Below, in pieces: positions 18,291 through 25,363 of a DNA stretch of 44,357 bases (positions within the stretch are counted from its first letter, which is position 1; each line of letters opens with the position of its first letter). The stretch comes from a virus, in the IMG/VR virus record IMGVR_UViG_3300042478_000574, positions 1 through 44,357 of that record; one strand, 5' to 3'. Position numbers and translations under genes: made by a program. The notes below the pieces were generated by a model. The model was not told the DNA's origin, did no database searches, and was given only the letters and a program-made list of their open reading frames with translations.

Positions 18291-18680
18291 TTAAACAAGA
18301 TCTAAGAGATTAGGTGGTTGGTAATTAGGTCCCTTGAGAACTTTTCCGTCTTCTCGATAGAGGGGCTTGCCATCCTCATCAAGCTTGGTCATGTTGCTTT
18401 GATGAACCCTATCGAGAGCTTCATCAAGATCCCAATTCATATTTTCTGCATACTGGTAACAGACGTATACCAGATCTGCAAGTTCTTTGAGGCAATGTGC
18501 TTTGTCCTTTGCCCCCATCAAGTACATATCGTTTTCAGCTTCCAGGAATTCCTTAAATTCCTCAACGATCAAATTCGTCTGACCAGTCCGTGAAACTTTG
18601 CTCGTACTGTTGTTGACCCGGAAACTTTTCCGAAACTCCTTTGCTTGTTCGCTCAGAAAGGATTTCGTTCTGGAGTTCAT
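18291..18680 (-). CDS. MazG-like nucleotide pyrophosphohydrolase
   Basis: The product has 129 residues. The signature of the all-alpha NTP pyrophosphatase superfamily is visible: LIVEEFKEFLEAE (the EExxE helix) and, about 30 residues later, KELADLVYVCYQYAE (the ExxD helix). The C-terminal part (KLDEDGKPLYREDGKVLKGP) is typical of phage versions. These enzymes hydrolyse NTPs, dNTPs or alarmones; the substrate here is unknown. It overlaps the upstream DUF3310-like gene by 119 bases in another frame. It lies directly ahead of ribonucleotide reductase, so a nucleotide pool role is likely. Confidence 0.85.
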   Translation of the reverse strand: MNSRTKSFLSEQAKEFRKSFRVNNSTSKVSRTGQTNLIVEEFKEFLEAENDMYLMGAKDKAHCLKELADLVYVCYQYAENMNWDLDEALDRVHQSNMTKLDEDGKPLYREDGKVLKGPNYQPPNLLDLV

Positions 18681-18867
18681 TCTGTAAGTAGTGGATTGCT
18701 TTGGTCAGGTCACTTATCTTGCTTTCCTTGTGGCCTGCACGGCAGACATATTTGATGGCATTACCCAGGTGGTAATTCAGTCCTTGGTCTCGGATGAAGT
18801 CCCAAACTTCAATCTGTCCGCGTCGATAATATTTTGGGCCGATGATGGGTTGGTTGTCTTGGGCCAA
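18562..18867 (-). CDS. DUF3310-like protein (T7 gp1.7-related domain)
   Basis: The product has up to 101 residues. GQIEVWDFIRDQGLNYHLGN followed by AIKYVCRAGHK and LTKAIHYLQNEL is the DUF3310 pattern, the family that includes T7 gp1.7, reported as a nucleotide kinase. The first start codon compatible with the domain is a TTG at 18867; no ATG is available and the frame stays open upstream, so the exact N-terminus is uncertain. The C-terminal third overlaps the MazG-like gene. It fits the surrounding nucleotide metabolism block. Confidence 0.78.
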   Translation of the reverse strand: MAQDNQPIIGPKYYRRGQIEVWDFIRDQGLNYHLGNAIKYVCRAGHKESKISDLTKAIHYLQNELQNEILSERTSKGVSEKFPGQQQYEQSFTDWSDEFDR

Positions 18868-19076
18868 TGTTTTAGAAGGTTGTTCAGGGTATTGGTGATG
18901 CAGAAGCTTTGGCGTTGCAAAGCCATGAAGACAGTGATGATGTCCTTCTTATTTGTAGAAGGATTGTTCAGCGCATCTTCAATCTGTCGTAGCTTGAACT
19001 GCTGCTCCATCGTCAGCTCCAGCACTGGAGGAGGCGGGAGGTTCCCAGAGTCGAACTGCTTGTTCAGAAAAGTCAT
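18777..19076 (-). CDS. Small conserved hypothetical protein
   Basis: The product has 99 residues starting MTFLNKQFDSGNLPPPPVLE. A helical middle (TMEQQFKLRQIEDALNNPST and TVFMALQRQSFCITN) resembles a short coiled coil. The gene begins inside the 3' end of the exonuclease gene (98-base overlap) and runs into the DUF3310-like gene. Similar proteins occupy this spot in other cyanopodoviruses to my recollection. No function can be assigned. Confidence 0.65.
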   Translation of the reverse strand: MTFLNKQFDSGNLPPPPVLELTMEQQFKLRQIEDALNNPSTNKKDIITVFMALQRQSFCITNTLNNLLKHWPKTTNPSSAQNIIDADRLKFGTSSETKD

Positions 19077-19752
19077 AGTTCTCTACTTGTAAGATCTTGG
19101 CTAGGCGTGCATTGAGAAGAGCTTCTTCCACACCAAGGTCTTTCTCTTTGAATGCGTTGACGACTGTCTCCCAGTTATCTCCGTGCTCATCCAGCAGAGC
19201 TACAGCTCTTTTGATTCCGATTCCCGGCACACCAGAGTATCCATCAGTCTGATCACCAGCCATAGTTTGAATAAGGTGCCATCGGTCACCCATCTCTTTT
19301 GTGATCTCAACCACTTCAGTGGATAGGTCAAAGAGTTCACCAGGGATCTGCCTCATGTCTTTATCAGGTGAACAAATGATGTTCCCTGGGTATTGCGTAG
19401 CATGAATACCAATAGCATCGTCTGCCTCTAGATATGGCATCACGATGACTTGGTTGTTCTCCTTTAGCTTGTTGATTACTCGACGGTATCCACAGGGCTT
19501 TTTCCTGTTACGGTGACCTTTGTAGCTGGCTGAGATAGCTTTGCGGAAATTAGCAGAATCAGAGAAGAAAAGAATAGAATCGTCGAAACAACCGATGTCA
19601 TTAGCTATGTTGTAAAGTTCCCGCTCGACCATGTCATAAGCCTCAGTGAATCGGCTTGTGACTGTGATTACGTCATCGCCCCAATCAATCTCTGTCTCGT
19701 TAGCAGCGCAGCATTTGTAGACAATGAAGTCTGCATCAATCAGCAGTGTCAT
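18979..19752 (-). CDS. 5'-3' exonuclease (T7 gp6-like, FEN/PIN fold)
   Basis: The product has 257 residues. Conserved acidic motifs of the flap/5' exonuclease family are present: LLIDADFIVYK at the start, YKGHRNRK, YLEADDAIG, ICSPDKDM and MAGDQTDGYSGVPGIG, the last being the helix-three-turn-helix. T7 gp6 degrades host DNA, removes primers and trims ends for recombination; the same role is likely. The tail is Ala/Ser-rich and low in complexity. It starts with an ATGA overlap on the preceding 47-residue gene. One copy of the repeated word AGTGGATAGGT (plus-strand reading) lies inside it at 19318. Confidence 0.93.
   Translation of the reverse strand: MTLLIDADFIVYKCCAANETEIDWGDDVITVTSRFTEAYDMVERELYNIANDIGCFDDSILFFSDSANFRKAISASYKGHRNRKKPCGYRRVINKLKENNQVIVMPYLEADDAIGIHATQYPGNIICSPDKDMRQIPGELFDLSTEVVEITKEMGDRWHLIQTMAGDQTDGYSGVPGIGIKRAVALLDEHGDNWETVVNAFKEKDLGVEEALLNARLAKILQVENYDFSEQAVRLWEPPASSSAGADDGAAVQATTD
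19318..19328 (-). promoter_or_regulatory. Repeated motif A copy (ACCTATCCACT)
   Basis: Exact copy of the 11-base word, here inside the exonuclease gene and about 240 bases ahead of the small gene starting at 19076. All copies in the window have the same orientation. Confidence 0.4.
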
Positions 19753-19892
19753 TTACCTTGCCCCACTCGAAGTTTTCGCCCGTGAGAAGGAAGGCTCCTT
19801 TTTCCATTGCCTTGATGGGTGTGCTTAAACTTTGCTCGTGATTGGAACTTCTTAAGTGCGAGCTGGGTTTTAGATTTGTTCTTGGGTGGCAT
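19749..19892 (-). CDS. 47-residue basic protein
   Basis: The ATG at 19892 opens a frame of 47 codons reading MPPKNKSKTQLALKKFQSRA and ending in a Lys/Arg-rich tail. Its stop overlaps the exonuclease start (ATGA) and its start overlaps the endonuclease VII-like gene by 23 bases. This tight packing between two genes and the strong basic bias support a real gene. It may bind nucleic acid; there is no recognisable domain. Confidence 0.6.
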   Translation of the reverse strand: MPPKNKSKTQLALKKFQSRAKFKHTHQGNGKRSLPSHGRKLRVGQGK

Positions 19893-20376
19893 TCGTATTT
19901 AATGAAAGGTATAGCGCAGCTTTAAGAATCCCTGCTAGGTTGTCTCCAAGCTTCCCTATCGATGTATTGCATTCTCCGCAGATCCATCCACGGAATGCGT
20001 TGGATTCGTGGCAGTGATCAACGACCAGCTTTGTTGTAGCTTTCCCACAACATTGACAAATGTCTGGCTTGTTTGGAGCGTCGATCTTGACTTGCTTTAG
20101 AACTGATTGATAGACACGACAGCATTGCTTGCATCGTGAGTCATGCCTATCTAGATCGCTTCTCTTCTTGTGAAACTCACTGTATGGTTTATCAACACCA
20201 CACAGCCTGCATTTCTTAGTGGACTTCGGCCCAGTTGAATCCTTGCTTAGCTTCTGCTGCAATTGGGACTCTAAGGTTGTAATGCTCTCCAGCAGACTGA
20301 GCTGCCCAGCACAAGGTAAATTTGAGATCCTGCGCATATGATTCTTCGCACTCAAACTGGAGCTCGTCATGGACAA
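19870..20376 (-). CDS. Endonuclease VII-like (HNH-type) nuclease
   Basis: The domain begins at KKCRLCGVDKPYSEFHKKRS and continues through DSRCKQCCRVYQ, ICQCCGKATTKLVVDHCHES and GWICGECNTSIGKLGDN. This is the recombination endonuclease VII fold: paired CxxC zinc ligands around a DHCH catalytic core. Such enzymes resolve branched DNA. The longest frame gives 168 residues from 20376, but its first 45 or so lie in the 3' end of the polymerase gene and look non-coding in this frame. The true start may be a TTG near 20255 or a restart at the polymerase stop (20216). It coexists with endonuclease I at 24430. Confidence 0.82.
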   Translation of the reverse strand: MSMTSSSLSAKNHMRRISNLPCAGQLSLLESITTLESQLQQKLSKDSTGPKSTKKCRLCGVDKPYSEFHKKRSDLDRHDSRCKQCCRVYQSVLKQVKIDAPNKPDICQCCGKATTKLVVDHCHESNAFRGWICGECNTSIGKLGDNLAGILKAALYLSLNTNATQEQI

Positions 20377-21487
20377 ACGCCAATTGATTTGCCTTGATGT
20401 TTGCCTCTTTCATGGTCTCGTTGGTGATCACCATCCAACGCTTTGCAATGCAGGCGGCTGACCCCTGGAGGAGGTAGTTCAGAGCTTTGTGAGGTACATC
20501 ACAAGCAATGCGGCGACCGTCAACAGCGCAGATGTGCTTATCGTTTTTCGCCTTACGCTTAACCGCCTCAACCAGTTTCTGCAAACCTGGAATTGCATCC
20601 ATGTATGCCTGGCGGATCTCCTTACCCTTTGCAATTGCTTTATCATCAGTGAGTTGTGGGTCGTAGCTAAGTCCGATCTTCTTGTCACCAGCACCGTACA
20701 GGAATGCATACGTAACTGTCTTCACTAAGCGTCTACTGATTCCGATCTTGTCTGCGTTCTCTTGGTGAATGTCCCCGTTGAGAAGAACATCTGCGTACCG
20801 GCCTCGATCATATCGAGCCAGGTAATGTCCAAGCATCCGCAGTTCAATACCTGCGAGGTCAGCACCAACCATGACAAGACCAGGGCTAGCTCGAAATAGC
20901 TTTCTAAATTCAAGTTCACTTGGCACTTGACCTAGGTTTGGCTTTCTGTGTGCGCATCTATTAGTGTTAGTTGAAACCGAACAGTGATGATGAATCCTGT
21001 TCTTAGTCACTAGCTTGAGCCATGCGTTGACTCCTTCAGTTAACATCCCAAGCTGCTTTGTCAATTCCAAGCAGCGAAAGAAGTCCAAGGCGATTGGGCT
21101 CCCAATGTCTTTGAGGACTACTTCGTCAATGACTGGCTTACCTTTATCTGTGAATTCAGTAGGCTTCCAGTCATAGAAGGTCTGCATGACCCAAGCAATG
21201 TGATCTCTGCTTGTAGGGTTCAGTTCTTTCAGACGAGTTGACTCACACCCTGCGAAATACCCTTGTGTTTTATTAGGTCGTTTTGGATTAAAGATTGTTC
21301 CTGCAACGAAAGGGTGCCTGTCTCGAAGTACTTGACTAAGACTTTCAAGCTCACGTCTGAGAGTTGATTCAAGTTCCCATGCAGCAGGCTCATCAAAGTA
21401 CCATCCATGTATCTCTTGATCTGTAAGTATCCTTGCTACCTCGTGCTCTAACGAGACCCAGTCAGGTAGGGTTGGAAATGTGTCCAT
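20216..21487 (-). CDS. Family A DNA polymerase, polymerase domain (split gene)
   Basis: From the ATG at 21487 the product has 423 residues. Motif A is GADLAGIELRMLGHY, motif B RRLVKTVTYAFLYGAG with Tyr at the position equivalent to T7 Tyr526 / E. coli Phe762, and motif C FVHDELQFEC, so the active site is intact. The 3'-5' exonuclease half is in a separate overlapping frame (21448-21972). The junction text suggests an ancestral single protein: the exonuclease frame reads into WTHFQPYLTGSR then stops, while this frame carries the expected continuation SLEHEVARILTDQE. This may be a natural split, a programmed -1 shift or a sequencing error. Confidence 0.93.
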   Translation of the reverse strand: MDTFPTLPDWVSLEHEVARILTDQEIHGWYFDEPAAWELESTLRRELESLSQVLRDRHPFVAGTIFNPKRPNKTQGYFAGCESTRLKELNPTSRDHIAWVMQTFYDWKPTEFTDKGKPVIDEVVLKDIGSPIALDFFRCLELTKQLGMLTEGVNAWLKLVTKNRIHHHCSVSTNTNRCAHRKPNLGQVPSELEFRKLFRASPGLVMVGADLAGIELRMLGHYLARYDRGRYADVLLNGDIHQENADKIGISRRLVKTVTYAFLYGAGDKKIGLSYDPQLTDDKAIAKGKEIRQAYMDAIPGLQKLVEAVKRKAKNDKHICAVDGRRIACDVPHKALNYLLQGSAACIAKRWMVITNETMKEANIKANQLAFVHDELQFECEESYAQDLKFTLCWAAQSAGEHYNLRVPIAAEAKQGFNWAEVH

Positions 21488-21972
21488 AGTTTTGTGGTAA
21501 CTTTTACGTCTTGAATCATGTAATCCTGCATCTCCTCTGACCAATTCCTCCAGTCAGTGGACTTGCTAAAGGATCCTTTGTACTCACCTAAGCGATAACC
21601 GTACGATTCAAGAGAGTGCCTGCCATACAGCTGCAATGGCATCTGCTTCAGCTTTCGTTTGTCTAGGTTGTCTAGATCAAGACGGTTGGCGAAGTACAAC
21701 CGGCTTAGGATCAGTGTGTCTATCACAAGTCCGCTAGGTGCAAACCATGGGTACAGTTTCTTGATTACAGGCAGGTCATAGCCAATGATGTTATGCCCAA
21801 TAATTGCAGAGGCGTCTTCAAGGAGCTGAACACCCTTTGTGATTGGCTGAGCATTACCCGTATCATTGAAGACAAGCGTCTCCTTGGTATCGAGATCGTA
21901 GATACCAATACAGTGGATACAGGTAACATCATTGTAGAGACCGTTTGTTTCGATATCGAAGACAAGGTTCAT
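21448..21972 (-). CDS. DNA polymerase, 3'-5' exonuclease domain (split gene)
   Basis: The product has 174 residues. ExoI is LVFDIETNGL, ExoII HNIIGYDLP and ExoIII YMIQDVKVT, so the DEDDy proofreading site looks complete. In T7 this domain is the N-terminal third of gp5. Here it ends at a TAG at 21448 and overlaps the polymerase reading frame by 40 bases, in the frame that a -1 shift would join. The start overlaps the preceding small gene with an ATGA. Two polypeptides could assemble to restore the holoenzyme. Confidence 0.9.
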   Translation of the reverse strand: MNLVFDIETNGLYNDVTCIHCIGIYDLDTKETLVFNDTGNAQPITKGVQLLEDASAIIGHNIIGYDLPVIKKLYPWFAPSGLVIDTLILSRLYFANRLDLDNLDKRKLKQMPLQLYGRHSLESYGYRLGEYKGSFSKSTDWRNWSEEMQDYMIQDVKVTTKLWTHFQPYLTGSR

Positions 21973-22205
21973 TGAATCTCCAGCTCGTTGGCGATTGCAA
22001 GGAGCACGGCGCGTTTGGCTGCTGCGTGAACATCACAGCATGAGTAATAGGTCAGCCGCTGGATTGGCACCACCTGATCCGCAGCAGCTCGCAGGGCGGC
22101 GGGGAGGGCGCCGTGCATCAAGTTTTCGGCTATGTGATCACCATGCAATGGGTACTTGCCGAAGGCATCCAGCACCGCCTGCGCAGCCGCTGAGAGGTCA
22201 GCCAT
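21969..22205 (-). CDS. Small MADLS-family protein, paralogue B
   Basis: The product has 78 residues: MADLSAAAQAVLDAFGKYPL, then ALPAALRAAADQVVP and a C-terminal helix VLLAIANELEIQ. It shares the opening (DLSxAAQ) and the ALRAAA block with the next gene upstream (22198-22482), so the two are tandem paralogues. The region is visibly richer in GC than its neighbours, which suggests recent gain. No function is recognised. Start and stop both overlap neighbours by a few bases. Confidence 0.68.
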   Translation of the reverse strand: MADLSAAAQAVLDAFGKYPLHGDHIAENLMHGALPAALRAAADQVVPIQRLTYYSCCDVHAAAKRAVLLAIANELEIQ

Positions 22206-22482
22206 TGGCTCCCTCCAGCTCGGCGGCTATGGCGAGAATCTCATTCATTGCCTTTGTGTATCCCCACTGTGCTGCAGTCCAGTAAGACAGTGTTCTTCCT
22301 CTTATTTGTTCCCATTGGTTAATGGTTGAAAATGGAACGTCTATCTGCTTATCTTTATCAATTGCAGCAGCTCGCAGGGCAGCAGCGATGGCAGGCAGGT
22401 AGTGCCAATCATCCGGCTTGCCACTGGCAGCTCGGTTGAAGTCCCAGAACACTTGTTGCGCGGCGGGGGAGAGGTCAGTCAT
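22198..22482 (-). CDS. Small MTDLS-family protein, paralogue A
   Basis: The product has 94 residues: MTDLSPAAQQVFWDFNRAAS, then IAAALRAAAIDKD and a C-terminal AMNEILAIAAELEGANG. It pairs with the following gene as a tandem duplicate. The middle (TINQWEQIRGRTLSYWTAAQ) is not shared, so the copies have diverged there. Proteins with this opening are, to my recollection, frequent in cyanobacterial phages and metagenomes without known function. Confidence 0.68.
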   Translation of the reverse strand: MTDLSPAAQQVFWDFNRAASGKPDDWHYLPAIAAALRAAAIDKDKQIDVPFSTINQWEQIRGRTLSYWTAAQWGYTKAMNEILAIAAELEGANG

Positions 22483-22634
22483 TTACCTACCCAAACAAAG
22501 GTCTTGTCTTTGAATTGGGCTTTAGCAATAGCTTCTGCTGTAGGAGGTTTTGGACGTTCTAACTGTGCCAAATAGTTGAATGCTCGATCCCAACGCTCTT
22601 TAGCTTTATCAGGATCTCTCCAAACAGGTTTCAT
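22479..22634 (-). CDS. Small hypothetical protein after primase-helicase
   Basis: The ATG at 22634 is preceded by AAGGA at good spacing and gives 51 residues (MKPVWRDPDKAKERWDRAFN to FVWVGK). A longer frame reaches back to 22733 with non-ATG starts, overlapping the primase-helicase 3' end, and is less likely. The sequence is basic and Pro-rich in the middle (LERPKPPTAEAIAKAQFKD). Function unknown. Confidence 0.6.
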   Translation of the reverse strand: MKPVWRDPDKAKERWDRAFNYLAQLERPKPPTAEAIAKAQFKDKTFVWVGK

Positions 22635-22686
22635 AGGCAGTCTTCCTTGAAGATTCCAAGGATCAGGGCAGTCAACCCATGGCTGG

Positions 22687-24273
22687 TCAGAAATCTGGGT
22701 TTGCGTCGAATTCTTCTTCGGCTTCACTTTCAATAAACTTACAAGTGGATAGGTCGTAGCTCAGCTTGCAAGCGACGCCAACTTCGCCTGAATACCGATT
22801 CTTAAGGACTCGCACTGTCGTGCTATTTCCCTCAGATGAGGACTGTTGGTTTCGCTCAAGTGCAATAACTCCGTCAGAGAGTTGTGCAATTGCTGCACTT
22901 CCCCTGAGCTGCCCAAGAGTGACCCGAGCTCCTTCTTCGTGATTCTTGTCATTAGCTGTACGTCTGAGGTGTGATACAAGGAACATCGCCACACCAGTCC
23001 GCTCAACCAACGACCGGAGCTTGGTCATGGTGGTGTCGATCATGCGCCTTTCATCACCATCAAGACCACTGAGCAGTATCGAGAGGTGATCTAGAAAGAT
23101 GACCCTCGCATCAAGACCTGCTGCCAGGTACTCAATTCTGTTGTAGATGAGATCAGGATCATAAGAACCAAAGCCATCGAAAAGAAAGAGATTCCAGTTA
23201 GCAAGAGTTGCTTGATAAGCTTCGGTGAGAGTAGATCTTTCATGTGTGCCCATGTAAAGGTTTTGACCAACTCCTACGGACATCAGTCCGAGAGCTGTGC
23301 GACGATTGGACTCTTCGAGAGCCAGATATCCAACTCGTTCTCCGGCACTGAGAACGTGAGTTGCCAACTCTCTACAGAATGAGGATTTGCCAATGCCACT
23401 CCCTGCAGTAATTGAAACAAGCTCCCCGTATCTGATCCCGTGAAATTTATCTTGTAAACCCCTGTATGGGTAGTCATGATCGGCAGGTGGTGTTGGTGTG
23501 GTTACTAGCTCTAAGAGAGAAGAGCCTTCAACGATCCCATCTGGACGATAAGGTTTTGCGTCCCAAATAGCGCGACAAACCGCTTCAGCGTCATTGGCAG
23601 AGAGGGCGTCAGACGCATCTTTGTAATCGCCTTGTAGGTGAGCAATCTTGACCTTGCCCGGTGGCAGTACGCTTGCTGCCTCCTCCGTTGCTTTACGGCC
23701 TGCGTCGTCATTGTCGAAGAACAGGACAATCTCCTCATAACCCTGAAGCCAGGGGAGAGCCCGTTGAATCGACTTCTTGGCCGCTGCGGCACCGCTAGGT
23801 AAAGAGACCATCGGCCACCCCGACATAGCTTCGTAACATGAAGCCGCATCGAGCTCGCCTTCTGTAATGACCACTCTCCGTCCAGTGGAGGGAAACAAAT
23901 GTTGTCCAAAGAGGGTTCCAGGGACTTCGCCTTCATAACTGAAATCTTTCTGCTTAGTCTTTACTTTGCAGCCTTTAATGATTCCAGTGCTGTCGAAATA
24001 ATAGAACCGTAGAATGTCTCCGTCGCGGTGGATTTTGTACTTTTGACAGGTCTTTTCTGAGATGCGTCTTTTGGGTAGACGCTCGGCATTTCCTTGGATT
24101 CTGACATTGGCCGACATTTTGTGATTGTGAACAACTTCTTCGGGGTTGTCGTAGGTGTTGCAGACATAGCAATAGGTGTGACCATCGGAGTACAACGAGT
24201 TGCCATCCGATGATCCACAATGCTCACAAGGCAAGTGCCTGACGAACTCGCTCGTGCAGTCGTTCGTACTCAT
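22687..24273 (-). CDS. DNA primase-helicase (T7 gp4-like)
   Basis: The product has 528 residues from the ATG at 24273, which has AAAGG upstream. An N-terminal zinc ribbon (PCEHCGSSDG with YCYVC) is followed by a TOPRIM domain (VITEGELDAAS, LFFDNDDAG) and a RecA-type helicase domain with Walker A AGSGIGKSS and Walker B VIFLDHLSIL, then VSHLRR and LRGSAAIAQLSDGV. T7 gp4 (566 residues) unwinds DNA as a hexamer and makes primers. The gene overlaps the 3' end of the small gene upstream by 50 bases. It carries one copy each of the two repeated words described elsewhere (22744 and 24121). Confidence 0.96.
   Translation of the reverse strand: MSTNDCTSEFVRHLPCEHCGSSDGNSLYSDGHTYCYVCNTYDNPEEVVHNHKMSANVRIQGNAERLPKRRISEKTCQKYKIHRDGDILRFYYFDSTGIIKGCKVKTKQKDFSYEGEVPGTLFGQHLFPSTGRRVVITEGELDAASCYEAMSGWPMVSLPSGAAAAKKSIQRALPWLQGYEEIVLFFDNDDAGRKATEEAASVLPPGKVKIAHLQGDYKDASDALSANDAEAVCRAIWDAKPYRPDGIVEGSSLLELVTTPTPPADHDYPYRGLQDKFHGIRYGELVSITAGSGIGKSSFCRELATHVLSAGERVGYLALEESNRRTALGLMSVGVGQNLYMGTHERSTLTEAYQATLANWNLFLFDGFGSYDPDLIYNRIEYLAAGLDARVIFLDHLSILLSGLDGDERRMIDTTMTKLRSLVERTGVAMFLVSHLRRTANDKNHEEGARVTLGQLRGSAAIAQLSDGVIALERNQQSSSEGNSTTVRVLKNRYSGEVGVACKLSYDLSTCKFIESEAEEEFDANPDF
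22744..22754 (-). promoter_or_regulatory. Repeated motif A copy (ACCTATCCACT)
   Basis: Exact copy inside the 3' end of the primase-helicase gene, about 110 bases ahead of the start at 22634. Confidence 0.45.
24121..24133 (-). promoter_or_regulatory. Repeated motif B copy (TGTTCACAATCAC)
   Basis: Exact 13-base copy within the primase-helicase gene, near its zinc ribbon coding part. It shares two further bases (GTTGTTCACAATCAC on the minus strand) with the copy in the integrase gene. Confidence 0.4.
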
Positions 24274-24442
24274 TGACTTGACCTTTGTGGTATTCACACC
24301 AATCTTTGAGAGCCAGTAGAAAACCTTTGACTAGGTTGTCGCCATACTCAGGAGAATCAGCCTGGGCATCAGCCACAAAGTCCTGAAAGAAATGCTCGGC
24401 ATAATATTCAGGAGTGCCGTAGTAGTTGCTTACGTTAGCCAT
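24224..24442 (-). CDS. Small acidic hypothetical protein
   Basis: The ATG at 24442 gives 72 residues (MANVSNYYGTPEYYAEHFFQ to RVRQALAL). It is acidic and helical, with several aromatic residues at the start. It overlaps the endonuclease I stop by 13 bases and the primase-helicase start by 50, typical of the T7 gene 3-4 interval, where T7 has gp3.5 lysozyme. It is not an amidase: no zinc ligand pattern is seen. Function unknown. Confidence 0.65.
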   Translation of the reverse strand: MANVSNYYGTPEYYAEHFFQDFVADAQADSPEYGDNLVKGFLLALKDWCEYHKGQVNEYERLHERVRQALAL

Positions 24443-24783
24443 GTGATTGGGATGGAGTGGAATGCACACCACATAAACCCGTGCTTCTCAGCCCAGGCTG
24501 CATAGGTGGTTTTGGAGCCTTTGTTGATCTTGTTATATGGTGCTTGAAAGACGAAGCGAATATCTAAGTCTGGATTGCTCTTCTTGACTTCGATCATCTT
24601 GCGTCGATCCTCAGTGGTCAGCCTGCCCTTGGTCTCTAAGTAGATGCCATTCGGTAGCAGGAAGTCAGGCGTGTAGTTGCACTGCAGGATGTACGGAACC
24701 TTGGTCGATTCATATTCAAACTTCACCTTCAAGCTGGTGAGCAGATCAGCGACCTGCTCTTCCAAGCCTGAACGAAACTTCAT
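24430..24783 (-). CDS. Endonuclease I, Holliday junction resolvase (T7 gp3-like)
   Basis: The product has 117 residues; T7 gp3 has 149. The catalytic core YTPDFLLPNGIYLETKGRL carries the Asp, Glu and Lys of the PD-(D/E)xK site (T7 Asp55, Glu65, Lys67). IRFVFQAPYNKINKGSKTTY and AAWAEKHGFMWC follow, as in other family members. It resolves branched DNA and helps break down host DNA. It starts four bases past the single-stranded DNA binding protein gene. Confidence 0.95.
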   Translation of the reverse strand: MKFRSGLEEQVADLLTSLKVKFEYESTKVPYILQCNYTPDFLLPNGIYLETKGRLTTEDRRKMIEVKKSNPDLDIRFVFQAPYNKINKGSKTTYAAWAEKHGFMWCAFHSIPITWLT

Positions 24784-24787
24784 TCAC

Positions 24788-25363
24788 TCAAAAGTCTTCG
24801 TCTTCATCCTTAGTGGATGCGTTGAGCGTCACATTCGGCTCGCTGGCGATGTACCCCTTGGTCTGACCAAACAGGGCAGCCACCTCGGTTTCATCCAGAT
24901 CACCGGTGTCCACACCAGCCTTAGTCGACAACGAGATCAACTGAATGCCGCTCAGCTTGAGTGAGCTGCCATAGGTGACGTTGTCCTTCAGCACATAGGG
25001 CTTCTGTCGGAATGCCAGTTTGACAGTTGCACCGCTGTAGATCGGCGTCGACTCATCCGTGATCGGGGTGCCTTCTGAGTCGACCATAGGCGGGCGAGTG
25101 GCGTCATTCCAGCTGAACTTCACTTTGTACTTCCCCGTCGACACCTCCTCCCACGGTTCAGGCTTGAGGGTGGAGCGCTTGGGGTTCTTCAGTTTCGATT
25201 CACACCATTTGAGCAGTTCGTCTCGCTCGCTCTCCAGGCGTTCGATCAGAGCTTCATCATCGATGATGGCACTCAACGAGTAACCAAAGTTCGACGGGCG
25301 CATCACAGCTTGATAGCCCTCAAGGACCACAGGCTGTTGGGTGACATGCATTGTTTGTGCCAT
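24788..25363 (-). CDS. Single-stranded DNA-binding protein (T7 gp2.5-like)
   Basis: The product has 191 residues with an acidic C-terminus (STKDEDEDF), the tail that contacts polymerase and helicase in gp2.5. An OB-fold-like beta region is spread over residues 20-160 (PSNFGYSLSAIID, YKVKFSWNDATRPP, GATVKLAFRQKPY, GIQLISL). It sits directly downstream of RNA polymerase, its ATG adjoining the polymerase TAA. This order and size fit T7 gp2.5 (232 residues). The identification leans on the tail and position, since this family is weakly conserved. Confidence 0.88.
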   Translation of the reverse strand: MAQTMHVTQQPVVLEGYQAVMRPSNFGYSLSAIIDDEALIERLESERDELLKWCESKLKNPKRSTLKPEPWEEVSTGKYKVKFSWNDATRPPMVDSEGTPITDESTPIYSGATVKLAFRQKPYVLKDNVTYGSSLKLSGIQLISLSTKAGVDTGDLDETEVAALFGQTKGYIASEPNVTLNASTKDEDEDF

